From: CBDCVD01 sp965224015
Lineage (GTDB): Bacteria > Pseudomonadota > Alphaproteobacteria > Rhizobiales > CBDCVD01
Length of the DNA stretch: 64,000 nucleotides
Assembly: GCA_965224015.1 (NCBI GenBank)
Contig: OZ245032.1
Location: 2,170,001-2,234,000 of the forward strand
Reading direction: 5' to 3'
In this document: positions 1-6,929 of the stretch, piece by piece
How positions within the stretch are numbered: position 1 is the stretch's first letter
Layout: each line of letters opens with the position of its first letter
Position numbers and translations under genes: made by a program
Notes under the pieces: model-generated
What the model was told of the DNA's origin: nothing
Database searches by the model: none
Seen by the model: the letters and a program-made list of their open reading frames with translations, nothing else

Positions 1-280
1 GATGACCGAGGAGAACTGGCCCCTGGTGGGACCGATGACCGCCACGGCTGCCAAAGGAAAAGCAAGTGGCGCTGATGTTGAGGCCTTTCCCCACGGGGCG
101 TATATGGTGTGTGCGCTTTCTGGTTTTGGCACCATGTGCGCGTGCGCGTGTGGCGAGCTTTGCGCGGCGTGGGTTGCGGGTGCGCCGCTTCCTGCTTATG
201 CGCCGCATTTCTCGCTGGCGCGCTATGCGGACGCGCCGCTCATGCGCCGCTTGCGTGGAGCCAGAAAGGGCATATTGTAG
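1..280 (+). CDS. FAD-dependent oxidoreductase (DAO family), C-terminal part
   Basis: This is the 3' end of a gene that begins before the window; the reading frame is open from base 2 to a TAG stop. The residues NWPLVGPM, ALSGFGTM and GELCAAW, then LARYADAPLM, match the C-terminal end of D-amino-acid-oxidase-like FAD enzymes, where the final G-S-G-F-G stretch packs on the dinucleotide. Substrate and exact activity cannot be told from about 92 residues. An insertion-like stretch rich in A, K and G (about residues 13-27) separates the first two motifs. The stop codon is part of the first unit of the 9-bp tandem array that follows, so the array has grown directly at the end of the gene. Confidence 0.7.
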   Translation, partial: MTEENWPLVGPMTATAAKGKASGADVEAFPHGAYMVCALSGFGTMCACACGELCAAWVAGAPLPAYAPHFSLARYADAPLMRRLRGARKGIL

Positions 281-371
281 GCTTTGTAGGCTTTGTAGGC
301 TTTGTAGGCTTTGTAGGCTTTGTAGGCTTTGTAGGCTTTGTAGGCTTTGTAGGCTTTGTAGGCTTTGTAGG
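275..371. repeat. 9-bp tandem array (ttgtaggct unit)
   Basis: About eleven near-perfect copies of the nonamer ttgtaggct in a row. It starts inside the last codons of the oxidoreductase gene and ends about 40 bp before the rpiA stop. Because the unit is a multiple of three it stays open in several frames (Phe-Val-Gly on plus, Ala-Tyr-Lys on minus), but no convincing gene uses it. Confidence 0.95.
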
Positions 372-413
372 CGGCACGGAAGAAAGACTGCCGGGCCCCC
401 TGACACACTCTAA

Positions 414-1136
414 CTATATTTCTGAAACAGGACGCGTCAGCCTATGCGCGGAGCCATCGGCACGCCCGATGACAATCGTGTCAGCCTCGCGGACAAAAAG
501 TCCGTTTTCAACGACGCCGGGGATGGTGTTGAGAGCGCAAGTGAGTGTATTGGGGTAATCGACGCGGCCGATATGGCAATCAACAATGAAATTCCGGTTA
601 TCGGTCACAAACGGCTTGTTCTCGCCACCGCGCAGTTCGATCCTGACGTTGTCAGCCCCGGATTCGGCGAGGGTGTCCACAATCAGTTGCCGGGTTGAAC
701 GCCAACCAAACGGATTAACCTCAACGGGCAAAGGGAAGGCGCCAAGCGCATTAACAAGTTTGCTGTCGTCAATCAGCACCACCATCCGCCGCGAAGCCTG
801 AGCCACGATCTTTTCGCGAGTGAGGCAGCCGCCGCCGCCCTTGATCATGCGAAACTCCGCATCCACTTCGTCGGCACCATCGACGGTCAAATCCAATTCG
901 ACAACATCATTAAGGTCAATGAGGGCAATGGCATGGTCATGTGCCAGGGCCGCGGTCGCCTTTGACGAGGGCACCCCTGAGACGTTCAGACCGTCGGCAA
1001 CCCGCGCCCCCAACAGGCGTATAAATTGCTCCGCTGTGGAGCCTGAGCCTAACCCCAAACGCATGCCGTCCTTGACAAATGTATCGATTACATGGGCGGC
1101 CGCCGCGTGTTTGGCTTGATCACTGGAGCGTGTCAT
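414..1136 (-). CDS. rpiA: ribose-5-phosphate isomerase A
   Basis: Interconverts ribose 5-phosphate and ribulose 5-phosphate in the non-oxidative pentose phosphate pathway, in the cytosol. The 240-residue length is normal for the family. Visible motifs are LGLGSGSTAEQFI (phosphate-binding loop near residue 28), DLTVDGADEVD (catalytic Asp region, about residue 85) and KGGGGCLTREK (about residue 99). The start codon falls in the sequence catgacacgctc read on the plus strand as gagcgtgtcatg, which is the arm of the R3 repeat family, so the first residues MTRS are repeat-derived. The gene is alone on its strand, convergent with the preceding oxidoreductase. Confidence 0.97.
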   Translation of the reverse strand: MTRSSDQAKHAAAAHVIDTFVKDGMRLGLGSGSTAEQFIRLLGARVADGLNVSGVPSSKATAALAHDHAIALIDLNDVVELDLTVDGADEVDAEFRMIKGGGGCLTREKIVAQASRRMVVLIDDSKLVNALGAFPLPVEVNPFGWRSTRQLIVDTLAESGADNVRIELRGGENKPFVTDNRNFIVDCHIGRVDYPNTLTCALNTIPGVVENGLFVREADTIVIGRADGSAHRLTRPVSEI

Positions 1137-1226
1137 GATTTAGGCATCTCTATAAACGGACATCTCTATAAACGGGCATCACCATCGCCGGCCCGCTCTG
1201 CAATAGATATTTCCATTTGCCAGGTT

Positions 1227-1718
1227 TCAGGTGCGCATTAAATAGGGGCGATTGACCACTTCGCGCAAGGCAAAGTTCGAATTGATCCGGTCCACGCCAG
1301 GCAGTCTTGACAGGTGTTGAGAATGCAACCGCGCAAAATCGGCCATATCCCGCGCCACAACCCGAAGCAGATAGTCGGCAGCCCCGGACATCAGATAACA
1401 CACGATAACATTGGGGATTGCGGTTACGGCTTGCTCGAAATTGTGCAAGTCTGTTTCACTCTGCCCTTTAAGCGAAATGGAGACAAGAACGGTCACCTGG
1501 CCGCCAAGCTTGCCAACGTTCAAACGCGCTTCATACCCGTCGATTACACCGCTGGCCTGCAGGATGGCGATTCGCCGTGAGCAAGCCGAAGGCGACAGGC
1601 CTACCAGTTCCGCCAACTCCACATTACTCAACCGGGCATTTTCCACCAGGTGAGCAAGTATGGAGTAATCAAGCGCATCCAACTTCGTTTGTTGTGATAT
1701 CATGTGCATTTCCATCAT
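1227..1718 (-). CDS. Lrp/AsnC family transcriptional regulator
   Basis: A 163-residue feast/famine regulator. The N-terminal helix-turn-helix covers about residues 10-55 (LDALDYSILAHL, then VELAELVGLSPSACSRRI), and the C-terminal RAM ligand-binding domain covers about 75-150 (GAADYLLRVVARDMADF). It is transcribed away from an alanine dehydrogenase gene; this divergent arrangement is typical for Lrp-type activators of ald, so alanine-dependent control of ald is the likely job. The first ATG is used here; an ATG five codons in (MISQQTKLD) is equally good and closer to family starts. Assignment to the family is firm, the specific ligand is inferred. Confidence 0.93.
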   Translation of the reverse strand: MMEMHMISQQTKLDALDYSILAHLVENARLSNVELAELVGLSPSACSRRIAILQASGVIDGYEARLNVGKLGGQVTVLVSISLKGQSETDLHNFEQAVTAIPNVIVCYLMSGAADYLLRVVARDMADFARLHSQHLSRLPGVDRINSNFALREVVNRPYLMRT

Positions 1719-2055
1719 TTAAGCACGTTTCCATCCATATTTAACGATTTTGTTCGTGAACTTGCAAGGACATTTCGTTCGCAATGCGCTAATAGTGGCT
1801 CCAGAGCGTTTCAGGACAATCCCGGTACGCTTCACACTTTGCTCTTTCGGTAACGGTTGCCCGTGACATGGTACCCTGCGGAAGGCCTACACCGAAAGAG
1901 CGAAGGTTACCGCAATAGGTGCTGTATGCTATTGTGCTGTAGGCTATGTTGTTAAGAACAGATTAGGGTGTTCGTTCGTATTGTATTGGACGAAGCCAGG
2001 GCCGGGGAAGCGCCGGAAGAAATAGAAGCCGGTGAAGCGTCAGAAGGAATAGACT
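1719..2055. promoter_or_regulatory. divergent lrp-ald control region with inverted repeat
   Basis: 337 bp between two divergent genes. It contains a perfect 11-bp inverted repeat, GCTCTTTCGGT at 1841-1851 and ACCGAAAGAGC at 1891-1901, with about 39 bp between arms, and a smaller tandem 'gtgctgtatgctattgtgctgtaggct' style duplication at about 1920-1947. The inverted repeat is a candidate binding site for the Lrp-type regulator or a hairpin in a leader. An AAGGAA ribosome site precedes the ald ATG. Confidence 0.45.
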
Positions 2056-3171
2056 ATGCGTGTGGGCGTCCCTACCGAAATCAAGTCGCAGGAGTTTCGT
2101 GTTGGCTTGACACCGGGTGCGGTGCGCGAATATGCGGCGCGCGATCATGAAGTCTTAGTCGAGTCTGACGCCGGTGTGGGGATCGGTGCCACGGATGACG
2201 AATATCGGGCCGCTGGCGCAACAATTGTCGATAGCGCTGAAGAGGTCTTTAACGGCGCTGACATGATCGTCAAGGTCAAGGAGCCGCAGCCTTCGGAATG
2301 GGCCCGCTTGCGCGAAGGGCAGATCCTGTTCACCTATCTGCACCTGGCTCCGGATCCGGAACAAACAAAAGGTCTCATTCAATCGGGCTGTACCGCCATT
2401 GCCTATGAGACCGTCACCGCCGACGATGGAAGCCTTCCGCTTCTGGCGCCCATGAGCGAGGTCGCGGGGCGGTTATCCATAGAGGCTGCGGGCCAGTCCT
2501 TGCGCAAACACGTAGGAGGCCGTGGTATTTTGATGGGGGGCGTGCCTGGCGTAACACCGGCGAAGGTGGTTGTCATCGGTGGTGGCGTCGTGGGCACCAA
2601 TGCGGCACGGGTCGCGGTGGGCATGGGGGCGGATGTAACCATTCTGGACCTATCCCTGCCGCGCCTGCGCCAACTTGACGAACATTTCGATGGCCGTGCC
2701 AGAACCCGGTATTCACGCCTGGAAGCCCTTGAGGAAGAAGTCGCGCAAGCCGATGCCGTTATCGGTGCCGTGCTTGTGCCCGGCGCGGCGGCACCAAAGC
2801 TGGTAAACCGGGCAATGTTGGCAACCATGAAGCCCGGCGCGGTACTTGTCGATGTGGCCATTGATCAGGGCGGTTGTTTTGAGACCTCCAAGGCCACGAC
2901 CCATCGCGAGCCCACCTATGAAGTGGACGGGATCATTCATTATTGTGTGGCCAATATGCCGGGAGCGGTGCCGCGCACCTCAAGCCTGGCGCTTAACAAT
3001 GCGACCCTTCCCTTTGGCATGATGCTGGCGAACAAGGGGCTTCAGGCCATTGCTGAAAACGCTCACCTGCGCAACGGGTTGAACGTTCACAAAGGCAAGA
3101 TCACCAATGCTCCCGCGGCCCAGAGCCTGGGCATGGAGGTCACGGATATCGAAACAGCGTTGGCCACTTAG
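2056..3171 (+). CDS. ald: alanine dehydrogenase
   Basis: NAD-dependent reversible oxidative deamination of L-alanine to pyruvate and ammonia, used in alanine catabolism and redox balance. At 371 residues it has the family's usual length. The N-terminal substrate domain shows MRVGVPTEIK and the conserved GIL..GVPGV segment, followed by a Rossmann NAD-binding fold around residue 172-180 (VVIGGGVVGTNAARVA). The late segment VANMPGAVPRTSS is diagnostic for Ald as opposed to transhydrogenase. ATG at 2056 is preceded by AAGGAA at good spacing. Likely regulated by the divergent Lrp-family gene. Confidence 0.97.
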   Translation: MRVGVPTEIKSQEFRVGLTPGAVREYAARDHEVLVESDAGVGIGATDDEYRAAGATIVDSAEEVFNGADMIVKVKEPQPSEWARLREGQILFTYLHLAPDPEQTKGLIQSGCTAIAYETVTADDGSLPLLAPMSEVAGRLSIEAAGQSLRKHVGGRGILMGGVPGVTPAKVVVIGGGVVGTNAARVAVGMGADVTILDLSLPRLRQLDEHFDGRARTRYSRLEALEEEVAQADAVIGAVLVPGAAAPKLVNRAMLATMKPGAVLVDVAIDQGGCFETSKATTHREPTYEVDGIIHYCVANMPGAVPRTSSLALNNATLPFGMMLANKGLQAIAENAHLRNGLNVHKGKITNAPAAQSLGMEVTDIETALAT

Positions 3172-3196
3172 AGAACAACCTATTGAAAGTTCACAT

Positions 3197-3440
3197 CTAG
3201 CCGATCGTTCGGACAAATTCCGGTGGAAACTTCAAATAATCAATAAGTCGCAAGTCATCCATTTGCGCCAGAATAGCAAAGTGCTCCAGCGCGGAATATG
3301 TCTTCAGCGCATCAAGGGTTCTGCCACCACCCAATGCAGGCGCCAGCTTGAACCCATAGACTTCTCCTGGTTCCAGTTTCCCAACTTTCTTTAGTGCCCG
3401 CTTGAACGACGGCCTGTCATCATCGTCGGCCTCTATATCA
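3197..3440 (-). pseudogene. truncated DUF1851 / Tdi1-like C-terminal remnant
   Basis: Reading the minus strand from the edge of the R1 repeat gives about 80 residues ending in TAG, with LEPGEVYGF, LAPALGGGRTLDALK and ALEHFAILAQMDDLRL. This pattern (GE-x-YGF, PAL-x-GG, EH-x-x-x-LAQ) resembles the C-terminal domain of DUF1851 proteins, which include T6SS Tdi1-type immunity proteins. There is no start codon: the frame runs straight into R1 and meets a stop there. The 5' part has been lost, apparently by insertion of, or recombination at, the R1 element. Family assignment is by eye and moderately sure; being a fragment is clear. Confidence 0.6.
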
Positions 3441-3541
3441 TACCAAGGGTCCTTGACAATGACTCATGGATTAGCGTCAGTTAAGTATGTTATCAAGGCC
3501 CTACACCAGTTGGCGTGTATATAAAGCCAATGCCGCTGGTA
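3441..3541 (+). repeat. R1 101-bp dispersed repeat, copy 1
   Basis: Begins TACCAAGGG and ends CCGCTGGTA, with the family's central gtatgttatcaagg stretch. It abuts the truncated DUF1851-like remnant and marks where that gene was cut. Confidence 0.9.
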
Positions 3542-3614
3542 TTATTGAATAGAACACAAGCGCCGGAAACCAGAAATCTGTAGGCAAAACGTTCGCTGCC
3601 ACCCAGACGGAAGG

Positions 3615-3662
3615 TTCAGGTTTCAGGTTTCAGGTTTCAGGTTTCAGGTTTCAGGTTTCAGG
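3615..3662. repeat. 7-bp tandem array (ttcaggt unit) in coxD leader
   Basis: Nearly seven copies of a heptamer ending one base before the ATG of the MoxR-type ATPase gene. The unit contains AGG, so the last copies provide the only Shine-Dalgarno-like sequence before the start. Change in copy number would move the promoter relative to the gene. Confidence 0.9.
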
Positions 3663-3663
3663 T

Positions 3664-4572
3664 ATGGACAGACCCCAATCAATAGACGCCGTGCACGAAC
3701 TGCTGCTGGCTGCCGACTATATCGCCGACAGGTCCCTGGCGACGGTCCTGTTCCTGAGCCTGAAGATGCAACGCCCTCTTTTTCTGGAGGGAGAAGCCGG
3801 TGTCGGCAAAACAGAGGTCGCCAAGGTGCTGGCACGCGGGCTCGAGCGTCCGCTCATACGCCTGCAATGCTATGAGGGCCTGGACATTTCCGCTGCGGTC
3901 TATGAGTGGAACTACCCCCGCCAGATGATTGAGATTCGCCTGGCCGAGGCGGGCGGTGAACGGGACAGAAAGGTCATTGAGGATGGAGTGTTCTCGGAAC
4001 GCTTTTTAATCAAACGGCCCTTGTTACAGGCTCTTGAGGCCCACAATGGTCGCTCGCCAATCCTATTGATCGATGAACTGGATCGCACGGACGAAGCGTT
4101 TGAGGCGTATCTGCTTGAGGTCCTGAGCGATAATCAGATCACCATCCCCGAGCTTGGCACCCTTCGTGCGACCACGGCACCGATCGCGGTGATCACCAGC
4201 AACCGCACGCGAGAAATCCACGATGCCCTTAAACGCCGCTGCCTTTATCACTGGGTTGATTACCCTTCGGCGGAGCGCGAACTACAAATCGTTCGCGCCA
4301 AGGTGCCAAAGGCCGCGGATCGGCTTTCGCGGGAAGTGGTAGCGTTTGTGCAGGCATTGCGCCAGGAAAATCTGTTCAAGGCGCCTGGTGTGGCCGAGAC
4401 TCTCGATTGGGCGCAGGCGCTGGTGGAGTTGGACCAGGTGGCTCTTGATCCGAATATCGCCTCGCACACTCTGGGCGCCCTCTTGAAATATCAAGATGAC
4501 ATCGCCAGTATTGAGGGCGTAAAGGCACGCGCGATAATCGATCAGGTGAAAGCCGAAGCGAGTGCGTCATGA
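3664..4572 (+). CDS. coxD: MoxR-type AAA+ ATPase, CoxD-like
   Basis: AAA+ ATPase of the family that, with a VWA protein, helps mature CO-dehydrogenase-type molybdenum hydroxylases; in carboxydotrophs CoxD is needed for building the Cu-S-Mo site. Walker A is GEAGVGKTE near residue 43, Walker B ILLIDELDR near residue 140, sensor-1 region AVITSNRTREIHDALKRRC near 178-196. At 302 residues it has normal length. Its stop overlaps the ATG of the VWA gene (ATGA), so the two are translationally coupled. No cox structural subunits lie nearby, so the client may be another molybdenum hydroxylase encoded elsewhere. Confidence 0.88.
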   Translation: MDRPQSIDAVHELLLAADYIADRSLATVLFLSLKMQRPLFLEGEAGVGKTEVAKVLARGLERPLIRLQCYEGLDISAAVYEWNYPRQMIEIRLAEAGGERDRKVIEDGVFSERFLIKRPLLQALEAHNGRSPILLIDELDRTDEAFEAYLLEVLSDNQITIPELGTLRATTAPIAVITSNRTREIHDALKRRCLYHWVDYPSAERELQIVRAKVPKAADRLSREVVAFVQALRQENLFKAPGVAETLDWAQALVELDQVALDPNIASHTLGALLKYQDDIASIEGVKARAIIDQVKAEASAS

Positions 4573-5837
4573 CCTCTTCCCGGATCACGACTCCCCCAGC
4601 CGCCCATGAGAGCGCATCGGCGCACCCGGCGGAGCCTCCACACAACAGAGCCAGGCTTGTCGACAATATCGTCTATTTTGCCCGCGTGCTGCGCGGTGCC
4701 GGCCTGGCTGTAGGCCCCGGCGCCGTCATCCGAGCCGTACACGCCCTTGAGATCGCTGGCGTGCGCAACCGCGACGACGTGTACTGGACCCTGCATGCGG
4801 TATTTGTCTCGCGCGCCGAGCACCGGGCCGTTTTCGCTGAGGCGTTTCGGGTTTACTTTCGCAAGCGCGGCCTGATCGAAAAGCTGCTGGAGGTGATGTC
4901 GCCACGCGCCCCGGACCAGGCGCAACCGCAGGCCCCAAAACCAGGTGCGGCGCGCGTGAGCGAAGCCCTTGCGGCCCAAGCAAAAGATGACCCATCTTTT
5001 GATGAGAGCCTGATCGAGATCGATGCGCGGGCAACCATGTCGGCGCGCGAGACATTGCTGACAAAGGATTTCGCCCTGATGAGCGCTTCAGAACTGGCCG
5101 CGATCAAGAAACAGATCGCCCAGTTGCGCCTGCCTGTGGAGAAGGTTCCCACAAGACGTTTTGCCAGTCACCCGCAGGGGCAGCGCATCGACCTGCGCCG
5201 CACCCTGGCGCGCGCCATGCGCAACGGGGGCGACCCCATTGTACTCAAAACCCTGCGGCCCAAAACCCTCACACCTCCCCTTGTTGCCCTGTGTGACATT
5301 TCCGGTTCAATGGCATCCTACACGCGGGTATTTCTGCATTTTATGCATGCCCTTGGTCTTCGTCATCAGCGGGTGCATACATTTGTTTTTGGCACCCGCC
5401 TGACCAATGTTACCCGCGCTCTGCGCCAGCGCGATCCTGACGAGGCCCTTGCGTTGTGCTCGGATGCGGTTCACGACTGGTCCGGCGGCACGCGGATCGC
5501 GACATCAATGGCCGCGTTCAATCGGAACTGGTCGCGACGGGTCCTTGGATGCGGCGCGGTGGTGCTGTTGATGAGCGACGGGCTAGAGCGCGACAGTACA
5601 CCCACCCTGGCCTTTGAAATGGATCGGCTGCACCGGTCCTGCCGGCGCCTGATCTGGCTCAATCCTCTCTTGCGTTATGAGGGCTTTGCCGCCCGTGCCC
5701 AGGGCATTCGCACCATACTCGCGCATGTGGACGAATTTCGCGCCGTGCATTCTCTTGAGAGCATTGAGGGACTGGTGCAGGCCCTATCCTTGCAAGGGCA
5801 TAGTGTCGACCCCAAGTCCTGGCTGAAGGCCGCATAA
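4569..5837 (+). CDS. coxE: VWA domain protein, CoxE-like
   Basis: 422-residue protein with a C-terminal von Willebrand A domain. The metal-ion-dependent adhesion motif is visible as DISGSM (about residue 242), with the later MIDAS elements SGGTR and MSDGLER. The central GQRIDLRRTLARAMRNGG segment is typical of CoxE proteins that partner MoxR ATPases. Expected role: with the upstream ATPase, chaperone-like insertion or remodelling of the molybdenum cofactor site of a CO-dehydrogenase/xanthine-oxidase-type enzyme. It overlaps the ATPase stop by 4 bp and is followed after 16 bp by an XdhC gene. The N-terminal 25 residues are low complexity. Confidence 0.87.
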   Translation: MTSSRITTPPAAHESASAHPAEPPHNRARLVDNIVYFARVLRGAGLAVGPGAVIRAVHALEIAGVRNRDDVYWTLHAVFVSRAEHRAVFAEAFRVYFRKRGLIEKLLEVMSPRAPDQAQPQAPKPGAARVSEALAAQAKDDPSFDESLIEIDARATMSARETLLTKDFALMSASELAAIKKQIAQLRLPVEKVPTRRFASHPQGQRIDLRRTLARAMRNGGDPIVLKTLRPKTLTPPLVALCDISGSMASYTRVFLHFMHALGLRHQRVHTFVFGTRLTNVTRALRQRDPDEALALCSDAVHDWSGGTRIATSMAAFNRNWSRRVLGCGAVVLLMSDGLERDSTPTLAFEMDRLHRSCRRLIWLNPLLRYEGFAARAQGIRTILAHVDEFRAVHSLESIEGLVQALSLQGHSVDPKSWLKAA

Positions 5838-5853
5838 GGCAGGAGCGCACCCC

Positions 5854-6207
5854 ATGCAGACAGACGATAACGGGAGGCTTTCGCAACAATACAAGGACGT
5901 TCTGGCCCTTGCGCAGGATTGGTTGGCCGAGGGGCGCGAGATCGCCCTGGCAACGGTCACCAGAACCTGGGGATCGTCTCCGCGCCCTGCAGGCGCGCAG
6001 TTGTTGATTGATGGGGATGGTCATTTTGAAGGCTCGGTCTCCGGCGGATGCGTCGAGGGGGCGGTTATTGCCGAGGCCCTGGATGTGATCGCCACGGGAA
6101 AACCTGCACATCTGGAGTTTGGCGTTGCCGATGAGACCGCCTGGCGGGTCGGGCTGAGCTGTGGTGGACACATTCACGTCTATGTGGAGAAAGTCACAAC
6201 CGACTGA
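5854..6207 (+). CDS. XdhC family protein, N-terminal (CoxI-type) domain
   Basis: 117 residues covering the first XdhC domain: ALATVTRTWGSSPRPAGAQ, then GSVSGGCVEGAVIAEA and GLSCGGHIHVYVE. XdhC proteins bind molybdenum cofactor, promote its sulfuration and deliver it to xanthine-dehydrogenase-type enzymes. The conserved SGGCVEG and SCGG cysteine motifs are intact. In this locus the two XdhC domains are encoded by two consecutive genes, this one and the frameshifted gene 24 bp downstream. Part of the five-gene Mo-hydroxylase maturation operon. Confidence 0.9.
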   Translation: MQTDDNGRLSQQYKDVLALAQDWLAEGREIALATVTRTWGSSPRPAGAQLLIDGDGHFEGSVSGGCVEGAVIAEALDVIATGKPAHLEFGVADETAWRVGLSCGGHIHVYVEKVTTD

Positions 6208-6231
6208 ATAGCGAAAGCGGGACCAAAGACG

Positions 6232-6929
6232 ATGAAATTTACGCTTTTGCAGGCGCTGAACAGGGCACGCGCCAGGCGTCGTGCCGCGATCGTCCTGACC
6301 CCTATGGAAGAGGGGGCGCAGCAACTTATTTGCGAGACCGGGTTGGATAGCCTTGAAGACGCGGCCCTTGCGCAGGTCCTTCGCGCCCATTTCAGGAGCG
6401 GTCGCAGCGAGATGGTAACGATCGCCGACAAGAAGGTTTTTCTTCACACCCATGTGCCGCGCCCGCGCTTATGTCTCGTTGGTGCGGTCCACATTGCGCA
6501 AAGCCTGGCCCCGATGGCGTCCGCGGTGGGGTTTGATGTGCGCGTTATCGATCCGAGAACCGCCTTTGCCACTCCTGAGCGATTTGGCACTGTCGATCTT
6601 GTGCCCGCCTGGCCGGACGATGCTTTTGCCCGGCAGCCTCTTGATCCCTATACGGCCCTTGCGGCGCTGACCCATGACCCCAAAATCGATGATCCGGCGC
6701 TTCTTTGCGCGCTTGCCACCGGGTGCTTTTACATCGGCGCCCTGGGCAGCCGCAAAACCCATGCGGCGCGCCTTGAGAGACTGCGCACAGCGGGCATGAA
6801 GAGGCCGATCTGGCACGGATCGCCGCACCCATAGGGCTTGACATCAAGGCCCAAAGCCCGGCTGAGATCGCGGTTGCCGTTTTGGCGCAGATCATTGCCT
6901 GTCTGCGCACCGAACAGGAGGTATCGTGA
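6232..6929 (+). pseudogene. XdhC C-terminal (Rossmann) protein, frameshifted near its 3' end
   Basis: The frame from ATG 6232 encodes an XdhC Rossmann domain (PRLCLVGAVHIAQSLAPMA nucleotide-binding loop, and FYIGALGSRKTHAARLERL) but runs into a stop at 6834 after 200 residues. The family ending, AAPIGLDIKAQSPAEIAVAV, follows in another frame from about 6792 and ends at TGA 6927-6929, which overlaps the next gene's ATG. One missing base near 6795 would restore a 232-residue protein. The dinucleotide loop reads GAVHIA where GAGHIA is usual. The change may be real inactivation or a sequencing error; no slippery heptamer is visible. Confidence 0.85.

Noticed and set aside
223..408. Minus-strand frame with Ala-Tyr-Lys repeats over the 9-bp array
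   Set aside because: It exists only because the nonamer stays open; no ribosome site, no similarity, and it overlaps the oxidoreductase end.
5659..6453. 264-residue minus-strand frame across the CoxE/XdhC genes
   Set aside because: Overlaps three convincing genes on the other strand and shows no family features.
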